This document shows positions 26,017 through 37,799 of a DNA stretch of 64,000 nucleotides, piece by piece; the first letter of the stretch is position 1; each line of letters begins with the position of its first letter. Origin of the DNA: Pogona vitticeps (Eukaryota; Chordata; Lepidosauria; Squamata; Agamidae); NCBI RefSeq assembly GCF_051106095.1, contig NC_135791.1, positions 10,268,501 through 10,332,500 of the forward strand, written 5' to 3'. The position numbers and the translations under genes are program-made. The notes under the pieces are model-generated. The model was not told the origin of the DNA, made no database searches, and saw nothing but the letters and a program-made list of their open reading frames with translations.

Positions 26017-26165
26017 TTCAGATTGGAATTTACAAACCAGAAAATGGGGTTGCGTTTCCTCTCTGCTCTTCTCCAGGGTGGTCGCTCAAGCTGTGAGGCG
26101 GTCTGAGGTGGCCGCCTCCACCTTCTGAATCTCTGTTGCCATCAGGGCTCTAACCTAGGATACCC
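26017..26165 (-). repeat. Dispersed repeat, copy 2 (inverted)
   Basis: aaccagaaaatggggttgcg and ctctgttgccatcagggctc mirror 9290-9470 over about 150 bp. Family unknown. Confidence 0.7.
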
Positions 26166-26210
26166 AGGTTGTTTAGCAAAAAGCTAATTTAGAGATGGGA
26201 TTTTCAGATT

Positions 26211-26470
26211 TACCATATTTTTCTGTGCATAAGACGCCCCCATGTATTAGATGCCCCCACTTTTCTAATTCAAAATTAAGAAATCTAAATGGGCCTTAGC
26301 AAGTGTAGGGGGAAAGGGATCAAAACGCTGCAGGATCGCTTTGATCCCTGCTTTCCCCTCCACTTGTGTTTGTTCTCTCCTCAGCTTACTTCCGTGTATA
26401 AGACGACCCTCAATTTTTAGTCTAAAGATTTTAGACAAAAGTATAGTCTTATACATGGAAAAATACGGTA
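26211..26470. mobile_element. TIR MITE, 260 bp, superfamily uncertain
   Basis: Left end taccatatttttctgtgcat, right end inverse atacatggaaaaatacggta; an internal 'aagacg' motif is repeated near each end. Target duplication unclear. Similar 'TACCGTATTTTTC...ATAAGACG' elements are widespread in vertebrates. Confidence 0.75.
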
Positions 26471-26812
26471 GTTTTTTTTTTAAACTACAAATACCATAAT
26501 TCCCCATTCTGGAAGTTTCACCTATCTTGCAGGCACCATACAAACTTCTCTTCCAGCTCTACAATTTTAAGATGATGGTGATAATGATCATGGTGATGCA
26601 CCTGGGAGTAAGGCTTAAATTTAGAATACTTTGAGGTGCAGCTAGGCCAGTCTCTGCCTAAGCTGTCTTCTCAGAAAGATCTCGGCTAGCAATGGGGCAG
26701 GAACAGGAAGGCTCAGCTAATGTTTAACAAGTGTATCAGATTCAAGTTTATCTTAATTCATATTTATGTTGGGAGCCACCAAGAGTAGTGGGTTGTCCAC
26801 TAGTTGGAGAGC

Positions 26813-27030
26813 ATGTATGTATGTATGTATGTATGTATGTATGTATGTATGTATGTATGTATGTATGTATGTATGTATGTATGTATGTATGTATGTATGT
26901 ATGTATGTATGTATGTATGTATGTAGAAAGGAAGGAAGGAAGGAAGGAAGGAAGGAAGGAAGGAAGGAAGGAAGGAAGGAAGGAAGGAAGGAAGGAAGGA
27001 AGGAAGGAAGGAAGGAAGGAAGGAAGGAAG
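26813..27030. repeat. Compound (ATGT)n (GAAG)n microsatellite, about 218 bp
   Basis: About 113 bp of nearly perfect ATGT directly joined to about 105 bp of GAAG. ORFs reading CMYV or KEGR runs here are artefacts. Confidence 0.97.
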
Positions 27031-28510
27031 CTCTGTGAGATAAAATGTGTGTGTATGTTTCAACTTTCTTTAACTGGGAGGATTTTTTTATTTTTATTTA
27101 TTTGCTTTTTTTAAATTAAATGTGATTGATTTAAAAAGAATATATGTGAAAAACATGCACAAACAGGCATTAGTCAAAGGAGAAGATGCATTAAGCCACA
27201 CACATTTTTAAAAGGATTAAAAGATAAGTACATTAGAAATGAATACCCAAATATGCACAAACTGCTGAATGCAAAGGGTTTTTTTTGTAACCATTTATAA
27301 AACAGACTTGAACAGAACATGAATGTTGGGAGACACAAGGAAAACAAAACTGATAGATTTCACATGGGGGAACATCCCCTCATAACAATGGCCACTTGAT
27401 CTGATCACTCATTGTCTCATTTTTATCAAAATTTGGGAAGCACATCAACACAAAGACATCAATTAACAAAAAAAAACCCTGATGATACAGGAATACTGTC
27501 TGCCATCAACACTGCAAAAGACGACTTTCTTTGGCCTCAAAGACAGATGGTTGTTAACAGACTTGTTAGACGAGGAAGGCCCAAGTACGGTCTCAAAAAA
27601 GCTCACCGAAGGTGGGAATCAGCCAGCAAAAACTGACATCATCGCTGAATGGAGAAACTATCTGAAAACAGCAACAGCAGAATGGGCAACTCTCCTGAAG
27701 CCTCTGGAAGCCTTACTGTCTTTTTTTCTCTCTCAGAAATTGCTCAAATGGAGCTCTAGCATCAAACAAAAAATCCAGTCCCTAACACGATCAACAGAAG
27801 AACTCCAATAGAAGATGGAAGATTCGAAGAACTCTAGTCGCCTTTTTAATTTAAGCGCCTCATGAGGTCCCAGAATCAGCAGGTGAACAAACATGGCTGG
27901 TCAGAAGAAAAGGGGGGGAAATCAGTCAGCAGTCTCAGTCACCTCTTGATGACTATAATCCCCTTACCGCTTGGGTATTTTGCGAGTGTCATCCCGGGGG
28001 GGGGGGGCTTTGATTTGTCAGGCACAGGAGGTCTTCTTTGTGCAACCCAAGTATCCTCATTCTCTTCCACATCTCTTTCTGTTTATTCGTCATCGCTCGA
28101 ATCTAACACATCCCTGTCCTAAGGTTTCTGGATCCCAATCTCAGAATATAACCAGAGTTTTCACTTGGCAAGGATCAGGCACATGTCCCCACTTCATTTC
28201 CATAGTGATAACAAGCTCTTCCGCTATATCCCAGGACGACTTGATCACTTTTCAGAAATCGGTCTAGGCCAATGATATCTCCTGCCTCCTCTTTCACATG
28301 CTCCTATGCATCTCCAGTTGTTCTCTCAAGAGAGCTTTTTGGTCACCTAAGGCAACATCAACAGCTGCCTGTTGTACACATGCTCCTGAGCAACTTCCAG
28401 ATGTGCCCTCAGAAAGTCAGTTGTTTAGAAGCAGCTTCTAGTTGTTCCCATAAATATACCTGCTGCCTCTTATTGCACCTTCTGATTGTTTCCACACATT
28501 ATAAAGCACG
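27031..28510. other. Unrecognised region
   Basis: 27480-27830 has overlapping short open frames with charged residues but no family motif. A run of about 11 G at 28000 is present. No exon call is supported. Confidence 0.35.
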
Positions 28511-28569
28511 GTGAGAAGAATGGGGGCTGGACTCGGTGATCCATAGGTTCTCAGAGGATTTTGAGACTA

Positions 28570-29636
28570 TGTCGTCGTTGTTTAGTCGTTTAGTCGTGTC
28601 CGACTCTTCGTGACCCCATGGACCAGAGCACACCAGGCCCTCCTATCTTCCACTACCTCCCGGAGTTCTGTCAAATTCATGTTCGTTGCTTCGCAGACAG
28701 TGTCCAACCATCTCATCCTCTGTCGTCCCTTTCTCCTCTTGCCTTCACACTTTCCCAACATCAAGGTCTTTTACAAGGACTCTTCTCTTCTCATGAGATG
28801 GCCAAAGTACTGGAGCCTCAGCTTCAGGATCTGTCCTTCCAGTGAGCACTCAGGGTTGATTTCCTTCAGAATTGATAGGTTTGTTCTCCTTGCAGTCCAG
28901 GGGACTCTCAACAGCCTCCTCCAGCACCACAATTCAAAGGCATCAATTCTTCGGCGGTCTGCTTTCTTTATGGTCCAGCTCTTACATCCATACATCACAA
29001 CAGGAAAAACCATAGCTTTGACTATTCGGACTTTTGTCGGCAAGGTGATGTCTTTGCTTTTTAAGATGCTATCAAGGTTTGTCATCGCTTTCCTCCCCAG
29101 TAGCAGGTGTCTTTTAATTTTGGGGCTGCTGTCTCCATCTGCAGTGATCATGGAGCCCAAGAAAGTAAAATCTGTCACTGCCTCCATATCTTCCCCTTCT
29201 ATTTCCCAGGAGGTGATGGGACCAGTGGCCATTATCTTAGTTTTTTTGATGTTGAGTTTCAGGCTGTTTTTTGCACTCTCCTCTTTCACCCTCATTATAA
29301 GGTTCTTTAATTCCTCCTCACTTTCTCCCATCAGAGTGGTATCATCTGCATATCTGAGATTGTTGATATTTCTTCCGGCAATCTTAATTCCAGTTTGGGA
29401 TTCCTCCAGTCCAGCCTTCCGCATGATGTATTCTGCATATAAGTTAAATAAGCTGGGGGACAATATACAGCCTTGTCGTACTCCTTTCCCAATTTTGAAC
29501 CAATCAGTTGTTCCATATCCAGTTCTAACTGTTGCTTCCTGTCCCACATATAGGTTTCTCAGGAGATAGACAAGGTGGTCAGGCACTCCCATTTCTTTAA
29601 GGACTTGCCATAGTTTGCTGTGATCCACTTCTGTGG
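28570..29636 (-). mobile_element. Bov-B (RTE) LINE, 5'-truncated, with long RT frame
   Basis: Minus-strand frame of 285 codons from 29628: LVYLLRNLYVGQEATVRTGY, GVRQGCILSPSLFNLYAEYI, NNLRYADDTTLMGESEEEL (catalytic YADD), FTFLGSMI, and the C-terminal WRRLLRVPWTARRTNLSIL block. A frame change near 28770 separates the last 60 codons (GKCEGKRRKGRQRMRWLD). The 3' tail is at the left edge. It is the least decayed of the three Bov-B copies. Confidence 0.95.
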
Positions 29637-29900
29637 ACTACACTTCTGTTAATTAAGCCTAAAATAGCACTGGCCTTTTTTGCAGCCACATCTCACTGTT
29701 GGCACATATTCAGCTTGTGATCTACAATAATAACAAAATCCTTCTTGTTTGTAGTGTTACTGAGCTAAGTATCCCCCATCTTGTAATTGTGCATATATTC
29801 CCCCCCCCCCGTGATGAACTTTTGAATTTCACTCCATTGTTTTCAGCCCAGTACTGGAGCTTATCAAGATCTTTTTGAATTTTTTTCAAAATGTTTAGCA
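29637..29900 (-). mobile_element. CR1 LINE fragment
   Basis: 'ctggccttttttgcagccac', 'cagcttgtgatctacaataa' and 'gcccagtactggagcttatc' are reversed CR1 blocks. Directly abuts the Bov-B. Confidence 0.75.
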
Positions 29901-30544
29901 GAGAAACAATTAAAGCAGACCAGTGCTCTCTTTTCTTTTTATTTTGTTTTGCTTTGCTTTGGTTTCTATAATGCATTTCCTTTTTCTCAGTAATACGTAA
30001 GTAGCCACTCACTTACAGAATCTTTTAAAAAAAACGATTACCACTAGCATTCACAGACTTTTAGGATGCTTTTCAGTGCAGGCATCAGTACTGACATTGT
30101 CAAAAACAGTTATCAGCAATGCCCAGACTGGAATGATTCTTGGGAATAGTTCCAGTGGTTGTTAATACAGTACCTAAAAAGTGTAAGACGAAATCAAAAA
30201 GCAAAGCAGTTCTCAATTGGCAGGTTACAAGTTTGAAGCAAAATAAATTAAAATAAACCAAATAAATAAAAATAAATATTTATAAATTAAATACAGATAT
30301 GCTTACATGACTGGAATGTTGATGGAGACATCTAACATTATAATTTTATTCCAAAATCTTCATAAGAGCCGAAATGAATTATCTGGATAATAATCCAGAG
30401 ATTTTTCTTCTTCGTCAAGAAGACAAGGGTGCCCTCTTGTGGGTTATCCTGGTGAATGCTCAGTTAAGAGTCAGGATGACGATAAAGAATATTATTACAT
30501 ATTGCAGCTTCCCCCAGATGATTAGAATGAATCTCATATCATAA

Positions 30545-30775
30545 AACGCTGTACTGCAGCTAAAACTGTGCTCACGACCTGGGGTTCAAATCCCAGGTAG
30601 CCGGCTCAAGGTTGACTCAGCCTTCCATCCTTCCGAGGTCGGTAAAATGAGTACCCAGCTTGCTGGGGGGGCAATGTGTAGCCTGTATAATTAAATTGTA
30701 AACCGCCCGGAGAGTGCTTGTAGTGCTATGGGGCGGTATATAAGTCCAATAAATAAATAAATAAAATAAATAAAT
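30545..30775 (+). mobile_element. Sauria-type SINE
   Basis: tRNA-like head with B box ggttcaaatcccaggtagcc, body ccttccgaggtcggtaaaat, gtacccagcttgctgggggg, and the 3' end ggggcggtatataagtccaataaat with an (AAAT)n tail. This is the squamate Sauria SINE, mobilised by a Bov-B-type LINE. Confidence 0.92.
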
Positions 30776-30897
30776 TTTCAACCAGCACAGACATCTGGAA
30801 ATGTGTGGACTGCCCTGCAATAAATGACATGATTTCCCTGCCGTAGGTCCCAGATTTAATCCAAGATTCTGAATAAGCTAAGGAAATACATTTTTAT

Positions 30898-30949
30898 TTT
30901 GTTTGTTTGTTTGTTTGTTTGTTTGTTTGTTTGTTTGTTTGTTTGTTTG

Positions 30950-31012
<63 letters not shown>

Positions 31013-31013
31013 T
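30898..31013. repeat. Compound (TTTG)n (GATT)n microsatellite
   Basis: About 55 bp TTTG then about 60 bp GATT; it forms the 3' tail of the adjacent L2. Confidence 0.97.
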
Positions 31014-31510
31014 GTATCCCGCCCATCTGGTCTATACGACCACTCTGAGCGGCTTCCAATATAATACAAACAATTAATAAAAACACATAGTTACATAAAT
31101 CTACAAATGAAAATGTGGAAACCAAGAAAATAGAGTAAAAATAAATTAAAGAGAAATGAGAAGAGAGAATCAAGTATTGACTGGAGGGAAGGCCTGAGTA
31201 AACATCCATGTTTTTACTTGGCTTTTAAAGATATCCAGCGTAGGGGCCGTACGAATCTACAGAGGAAGTTTGTTCCAGAGGCGAAGAGCCACTGCTGAGA
31301 AGGCCCGATTACTTTTCCTTCCGGGCCTCTCTGGGCATCAGGCCTCCTGACTTGCACGGGTGATCTGGGTAGAGCTTGGTGGGAGTAGGCGTTCCGCCAA
31401 ATATCGACGTCCTAAACCATTTAGGGCCTTATAAGTAAGCATTAAAACTTTGAAGTCGATGCGGAAACAGATGGGCAGTCAATGCAATCTGCCTAAAACA
31501 CTGAAGAACT
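31014..31510 (-). mobile_element. L2 LINE 3' end
   Basis: The minus strand encodes AFSAVALRLWNKLPL and SQVKTWMFTQAFPPVNT (L2 ORF2 end); the UTR at left is cccgcccatctggtctatac. Confidence 0.85.
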
Positions 31511-32600
31511 GCAACAAGTCGGTGTAAACCAGCCTTCCTGCTGGCTGATGCCTGTCGTGTGCTGCTGGAACACAACTCCCATCATCCACGATCATTCCCT
31601 GTGCTGTCTGAGCTAACAGGAGTTGTTGCTCAGATGATGGGCGCTGCAGACCAGCAGGATTGGGAAGGCCACAAACGGCCCACCCTTGCTTCAGACCATA
31701 GCTAAATATGCCCCCAGTAAAGCAAGTCCCGAGCGAGACAAAAATCCACTTTATTGTCAGTAGTAATGTGCTTGAATGATGACAGGCTGCTTTGACCCAG
31801 ATTTAAAAGTAATCCCTCTGTGATGTTTTCTTACGCATGGAACTTCCTGCTTGTCCCAGGGAAACTGGAAAGGCTTCAAAGCAAGCAGAAAGCCACATCT
31901 GAGCTAAATAAATCTTGTCATCTTCTCCCCTTGCCCCAGATGTGTACAAACTGATGCAAACAGACTTTTTATGTGGTTGTTTATTTTATGTGTGTGTTTG
32001 CTGCAAATTCTTCCCCACAGGTAAAGATGCTATAATACCTCAAGAAAAAAGTGATTTATCTTTGCACAATCTCTTGACACATCAAGGCAAGCCTTTTACC
32101 ATGGAAGTCAGCAACAGGAAGCCCTTGGGTTAAATTTAACCCTGCGATGATGAAAGGTGGTGCCCAGGTTATCTCATTTTATCATCGCAAGATCTCTGTA
32201 ATTGGACTAGGAAACAATAGCTTAAAATGTAAGAACTGCCTACCCAGATTAAATCAAGAATCTGCCTAGTCTGAATATTTATCTAAGGGGGAAAAGACAA
32301 ACAGAGCAGTTCCATAAGACTGTGTATATTGCAGGAAGAAAAATAAATTTCTGAAATTTCTACCGAGGACCTTTCGTTCTGCATTGTACTTAATGGCACC
32401 AAGTGAACTGAGACTGCTTGTATTCATATCTCTTTTACATGTCTTCACAATTCTCATTCTCTTTTCCTCTTCATAGTCCTATTTTCTGGATGAATGCTCA
32501 ATAAAGACTGTTGTTGTTACTGAAATGGTACAGTGGCTGCTTGCTAAAAAGGCAACCAGGTTTGCTTGCTTCTCTCTTCTCATACTAAGAGAACATAGTG
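31511..32600. other. Unrecognised region
   Basis: 31700-32160 is low in repeats. No splice-supported exon recognised. Confidence 0.35.
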
Positions 32601-32604
32601 AATT

Positions 32605-32690
32605 TGATTGGTAACCGCCCAGAGTAGACACGTTCTAGATGGGCGGTATATAAATCTAATAAATAAATCAAAAAATAAGAGCTGCACAGC
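32605..32690 (+). mobile_element. L2/Sauria-SINE-type 3' tail
   Basis: ccgcccagagtagacacgtt, then gggcggtatataaatctaat and (AAAT)n; only the 3' end is left. Confidence 0.65.
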
Positions 32691-32705
32691 AAAAGCAAGC
32701 AAATA

Positions 32706-32862
32706 GGAAGGAAGGAAGGAAGGAAGGAAGGAAGGAAGGAAGGAAGGAAGGAAGGAAGGAAGGAAGGAAGGAAGGAAGGAAGGAAGGAAGGAAGGATGGA
32801 TGGATGGATGGATGGATGGATGGATGGATGGATGGATGGATGGATGGATGGATGGATGGATG
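32706..32862. repeat. Compound (AAGG)n (ATGG)n microsatellite
   Basis: About 90 bp AAGG followed by about 67 bp ATGG. Confidence 0.97.
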
Positions 32863-33125
32863 TTGGCAAGTCTTTGGGACCAAGTCCCAAGTCTGAGTCC
32901 CAAGTCTTTGGTATCAAGCCCTGAGTCCAAGTCTGAATATTTGGTACCAAGTCCCACGTCTCAAAACTCAGGTCCAAGTCCCTATTAAAAACAAGCTCTC
33001 CCCCCCCCCCAGAAAAAAGGGAGGTGTGGGTGGGTTGCAAGTCTTGAGTCAAGTCACTGAAAAAAGACCCAAGTCAAGTCACGGGTGGCTAACTTGACGG
33101 TGAGTCCTATAACTTGAGTCCTCAT
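32863..33125. repeat. Degenerate CAAGTCC/GAGTC tandem segment
   Basis: caagtcccaagtctgagtcc and related units recur irregularly, interrupted by a C-rich run at 33000-33010. The right half (agtcttgagtcaagtcactg ... gtcacgggtggctaacttga) is partly inverted relative to the left. Possibly an old MITE. Confidence 0.55.
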
Positions 33126-33609
33126 CCGAGGAAGGAAGGATAAAAAATACATGAAAAGTCTGTTTAAAAAAAAGCCAGAGACTGAGAGAAATGGGACTAA
33201 ACAAATTTAAGGTCTGCAAAATGAAAAATGGAGAGAAATCAAAATTTACAGATGTATGGCCTATGCACACATGCATACATAAGTGCTTGTATTCAGTATC
33301 TGACCTGTTCACCACAGATGAGGTAGAACTGCATGCAACTGAGTGAACTAACTGATGGAAAAAGCATGGAACACTCTAATCTTCTGCTCCCTCCCAGAAA
33401 GCTACTGTATTACATTTTGTGGATTGTATCTGTGAACTTGTTTAGAAAGCGGATCTGTTGTAGAGCCTGCAGTTCCCTAATTCGGCTGAGTATTTCAACA
33501 GGGTTTAAATGTTAAGGGCATCCATGTAAAAGAATCCTGCTCGCTTGGTGAGGATATATTAGAAATGTCTCTGTGTGAATGCTTAAAACTGTGCTTCTGA
33601 GTATTCTGA

Positions 33610-34085
33610 ATAGGACTGTAACGGTACCCAAAGTATGACGTCATTCCTGCCTGTCAATCAGGGGATGGAGCAGGAGGGGCAGAGTCAGAATGACAGTTGG
33701 AACAGCTGGGTGAGACAGTTAGGGGGTTGGAATCAGAAGGGATAGCTTCAGAGAGAGTTAGGGACCAGAAGTTATTGAAACAGTGCTAGGGCATAAGAGT
33801 AACAAAAAGGGTTAAGAAAAGAAATTGAAAGAATAAAACATATTGAACAAGCTGGAATGATCTCATCAGTTTATCAAGAGAAATATTGACATGACCTGAT
33901 ATACGTTAACACCTGATTTAACACACATGAATATATAACACAGTTACATTTGATTATACTTATGATCCTGTTCAATAATAAAAGATTGTTTATTTAAAAC
34001 CCTTGTCACCTGAAATTGTATGACCCTTTGGGGTGACAGCTCCTGAGTGTGTGGGATTTGATTTGGTATTAGTATAATACCTGGT
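33610..34085 (+). mobile_element. Possible LTR of an old LTR retroelement (fossil)
   Basis: A roughly 470 bp segment starting near TGTAACGG and containing an AATAAA signal (about 33980) is followed by a tggtggcagcgaaaaggg primer-binding-like sequence. No second LTR and no recognisable internal genes were found, so it would be a broken remnant. Family unassigned; low certainty. Confidence 0.35.
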
Positions 34086-34189
34086 GGCAGCGAAAAGGGC
34101 GTATTTACCTTTGTGGAGCCCAGAGGTATAAAGGGCACAAAGGGGGATCGCCACAAGGACAAACCCAACTGGCTCAATAATTTTGAAAC

Positions 34190-35735
34190 CACATTGGTTT
34201 TAGAAATGGAAAGATTAATTTGTTGCTGCTACTATTGACGCTTGAAACTGTTGAACTACCATTATTAATGCACGAGTTAAAGTATTTAGTTTTGAAATAA
34301 GAGAGAATGGTATGTAGGGTGCTGCAATTGACCCCTTGTTGAATGTTTTCCATTTTATAGACGTTGAAATTATATTCTGCAGTCTGGCATATATTTTTTT
34401 ATTCAATTAGCTTGAAATCCCATAATAAATTTGATAATAGGAATTTCCCTTCCAGCATGTATGAAAACTACTGGTTGGTAGAGTAATGTGTGCCCTAACG
34501 GAATCTCCTCTTTATACTGATGGAGCAAAAACAAACAAATAAATAAAAAACCCACATGCATATTCAACAGAATTATCTTTACACAGAGCCAGTATACCTT
34601 TGACCACTTCCAAATGTACTTCTTTAGCAAAATACTATAGAAACCACTGGCTTCTCAACTCCCATGGATAATGGATTTCGAGAAATGCTTTTAGATGAGT
34701 TTTAAAACTTCTTGAAGCAAAACCCACAAGAATAAGAGTAAGGGTGCAACTAGACAGTCAGGTTATCCTGGGCTGGATTGCGCTACATCACTACATACAT
34801 TCTTCAGATTGTGGTGTGCCATTCAGCACAATCCTTGCTTCCACGTACAAGTGGTAGTTTGGGACAGGAAACCACACGGCTTCTCAAAGCAACTGTGATT
34901 GGGTTCATTTGAAAGTTGTGGCAGTTCCTCACTTTTGGCAGGAAATAACGACTGAGACTTGCCTGTAATATCCATAACTTTGCTTTTATTAACCTTTGGT
35001 TTCTCGACAACTATTTCAACTGGGTCAAAACATGATAAATCTGGTAACGGCCTGTAACTAGATGAGGCCAACTCTCTTTGAAAGTCCGGAGAGCTCATTG
35101 GGGTGCTGGGCCAAAGCATTTGCGATCGGTGGGGTTCCGTAGAGAGGGGCACTCCTCAACGCACAAATGGTGCCGCAGGATGGATGCCCCACCCAGTCTC
35201 CTTCTTTAGGTGGTTTATTATATGTTGGATCCGGTCTTATTATTTACTCTCTTTCCTCATCCCTGTCCCCGCAGGAAGATAATTACAGTCCACCCTTGGG
35301 TCTCATACACCATCGCTCCTTCCCTCTTTGGCTCAGGATCGGGCAGCAACCCTCCAACGTTCAGGTTCGGAAAAACCTTTCGAAGACTGCGTGCCTTTTC
35401 ATAATCTGTCTCCATCTCTCTTTTATCTCTCTCCTCTTTACTCCTCATTTCCTCTTCTTCAAATCTGCTAACGAACCTCCTCTCTCCCTGAACATTTATA
35501 TTCTCCTCCCATAGTGACATCTTTAGCTCCTGCCCTTTCCCCTTTTCTCCTTCTTCTGCCAGGCAGACTTCTACTTTTCCCTTCATCTTCTCTATCTTTC
35601 CTTTTTCCTCTTTTAAGATTCCCTTCTCCTCTGATGCCTGAGTTCTACAGCTTCCCCTTCCCTCTTTTGCCGCTTTTGATTTTTTTCTCTCTCTCTTCTT
35701 TGACCCATTGTTGGCCTTTTGCTTCTAGAGAATCT
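34190..35735. other. Unrecognised region with minus-strand open frames
   Basis: 35586-35257 and 35152-34823 (minus) are open for 109 codons each; the first is rich in Glu/Lys/Arg. I recognise no family. They may be remnants of a mobile element. Confidence 0.3.
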
Positions 35736-35737
35736 GA

Positions 35738-36720
35738 AACCAAATGAAAAAGGACAGGTACTTTTCTTGAAGCGGCTAGGAGACACTCGCTGGTCTAGCC
35801 ATGCTAATCCTGCTAAAGCTTTGCACCTGAACTACTGCAACATTACTGAATGTCTCTAAAATATGGGAAATGATCCATATGAAAATTATGACACACAGCG
35901 CCCAGTGATATCGCTTTCTGCAGAAACAAAATTAGAAAATATCTTCATGTGCATCATATGGAGCAGGATTTTAAATCAGTTTAATAAAACAAGTGCCTAT
36001 TTGCAATCAAGTATGTTGCACTTGGGCATTGGAACCAACATGCTTGAGTCACTTGTGAAATATGTTCAAAGTTTTAGAAATGAGTTTCAAGACATGGAAA
36101 AAAAACTGCTAAGTCTATACTGCCAGATAGTGGGTATGAAAGCTTAATAGAAAGTGGAAAACATTTTTTATGAGTCCAGAACTGAAGATGTTTTTCTAGA
36201 AGGAAGCAGAAAGTTTCAAGTTTAAACTTATAATGTAATTATTGACACACTTGTCAATTGTCTGCGTGAAAGGAGGAGAATGATATTCTTCAATAAACAG
36301 CAAGTTTGGCTTTTTGGATGACTTGGCTTTCATATCAGTTCAACAGTGCAGAAAACATGCATTTATTCTACAGCAAGCTTATACCTACAGATGAAGTGGT
36401 TGCTTTCCAGAACTTACTACAATGCTGCCTTTGCAGCAGCAGCAGCAGAAAAAAGGACAAAAATTATCCAAACAGTGCACAATGTAGCAAATTCTTGCCA
36501 GAAAGAAACATCATCCCAGTCTATCCAAATGTCAATACAACCTTCTGTCTCCACTTGACCTTACATGTTTCTGTGGCTGAAGGAGAGGGTTCCTTTTCAA
36601 AACTAAAGCTTGTAAAATCAGTGTTACGCTCTTCAATGAAAGAACAACACCTTAACAAATTAACAATACTGTCAATTGAGAGTGACATTTCGAAGCAAAT
36701 TCAGTTTTTTTGAAGACATC
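35738..36720 (+). pseudogene. hAT-type transposase relic (ZMYM1-like)
   Basis: Reads LKRLGDTRWSSHANPAKAL, then after a stop LENIFMCIIWSRILNQFNKTS, and finally SVAEGEGSFSKLKLVKSVLRSSM with KLTILSIE, the hAT C-terminal dimerisation motif. Order and spacing match ZMYM1-like hAT transposases. Multiple stops and frame changes; no terminal repeats located. Confidence 0.8.
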
Positions 36721-37799
36721 ATTGGTGATTTTGCAAAAGCAGGAAAAATGCAAACGTTGTTTTTTATTTCAGACCTCCTAATACTGCCTTTAACCTATTT
36801 GTAGCAAGAGTAGTCCTACCAACAGCCATTCTCCCTCCACCGTGTGCAGCCCACGTCTCTGCATGATTAACCATACTGCCTGAACTCAGTAAACGGCCTT
36901 ATCCCTCTTGGATTCCCCAGTTCCATTTTGAGCAGCAAATTGACGTATTCAAAATCTTGATTCTGGCACCACAATAGGAAGTAGCCCTTTAGCCCTTCGG
37001 CGCCAAGACTCCGATTTTTATTGCAGGTTTTTCTTTGGATGCCCTTTTTGTTTTCTAGTACCAAAGGCGTGCTTATGGTCATTAGCCTGACTTTCTTTTC
37101 ATTGTTATGTTGTTTCTTTGTTTACCTACACATTGTTCACTTATTTACTGCAACCAAGATTACCTTAGTGAGTCAATCTTATTTATGTTATATTACATTC
37201 TTCATGTTGTGTGACTTATTTAGGTGGGAAGTAAGGGAGAGGGAGGGAGGAGGAAGGGGGGTATCACTATTATGGTGTTTTTTGTTTGTTTGTTTGGGTG
37301 TTGCTTGTCGGTGGACAAGATGACAGTTTAGGCTGTCCTTGCTCTCCTAACCAGTATGTACTACAGAGAGGGAAAGGTAGTATAATAGCTTCCTATTCCA
37401 ATCTTCTGTGCATATTTATCTGCAAATAAGCATCACTGAACATAGAGTTAGACACGTGCATGATTAGGACATTAAGCTACAGTTTTAAACACACAAAGGT
37501 GCAAAAGGTGTTCCTTTAAAGACAGCAGACCCATAATAAAGCTCTCCTGATCAGATGTAAATTAAATGTTTTGTATTGCCTATCATCTTGGCACCATGCC
37601 AGCCCAGTCCTAAATCATGCCCTTCAATTTTTAAAAATCGGACTTTGTAGAGCAGTGGTCGGAGAACACGGGTAAATTACCCCAAGTAAGGTAAAAATGA
37701 AAATCCTGGGGGTAATGTGATGCTAAGATCCTCCACTTCTCAACCTCTTCTTCCTTAAATTGTTTTGAAATCCCAAGAAAGCCCTGACTTTCCTCACCC
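36721..37799. other. Unrecognised region
   Basis: No gene or repeat recognised. 37225-37262 is a purine-rich run. Confidence 0.35.

Noticed and set aside
26731-27114. ORFs of 87-127 codons with MYVC, KEGR or SFLP runs
   Set aside because: Pure translation of ATGT and GAAG microsatellites.
27412-27811. Overlapping + frames of 74 and 109 codons as a host exon
   Set aside because: No recognised family, no splice sites supporting an exon, poly-A and poly-T runs inside.
28610-29569. 319-codon + strand ORF
   Set aside because: Antisense shadow of the Bov-B reverse transcriptase on the minus strand.
32585-33052. ORFs with PSIH and SFLP runs
   Set aside because: Translation of (AAGG)n(ATGG)n microsatellite.
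36306-36713. Intact host gene at the 135-codon hAT-like ORF
   Set aside because: Only the transposase C-terminal motif is present and upstream sequence is broken, so it is a transposon relic.
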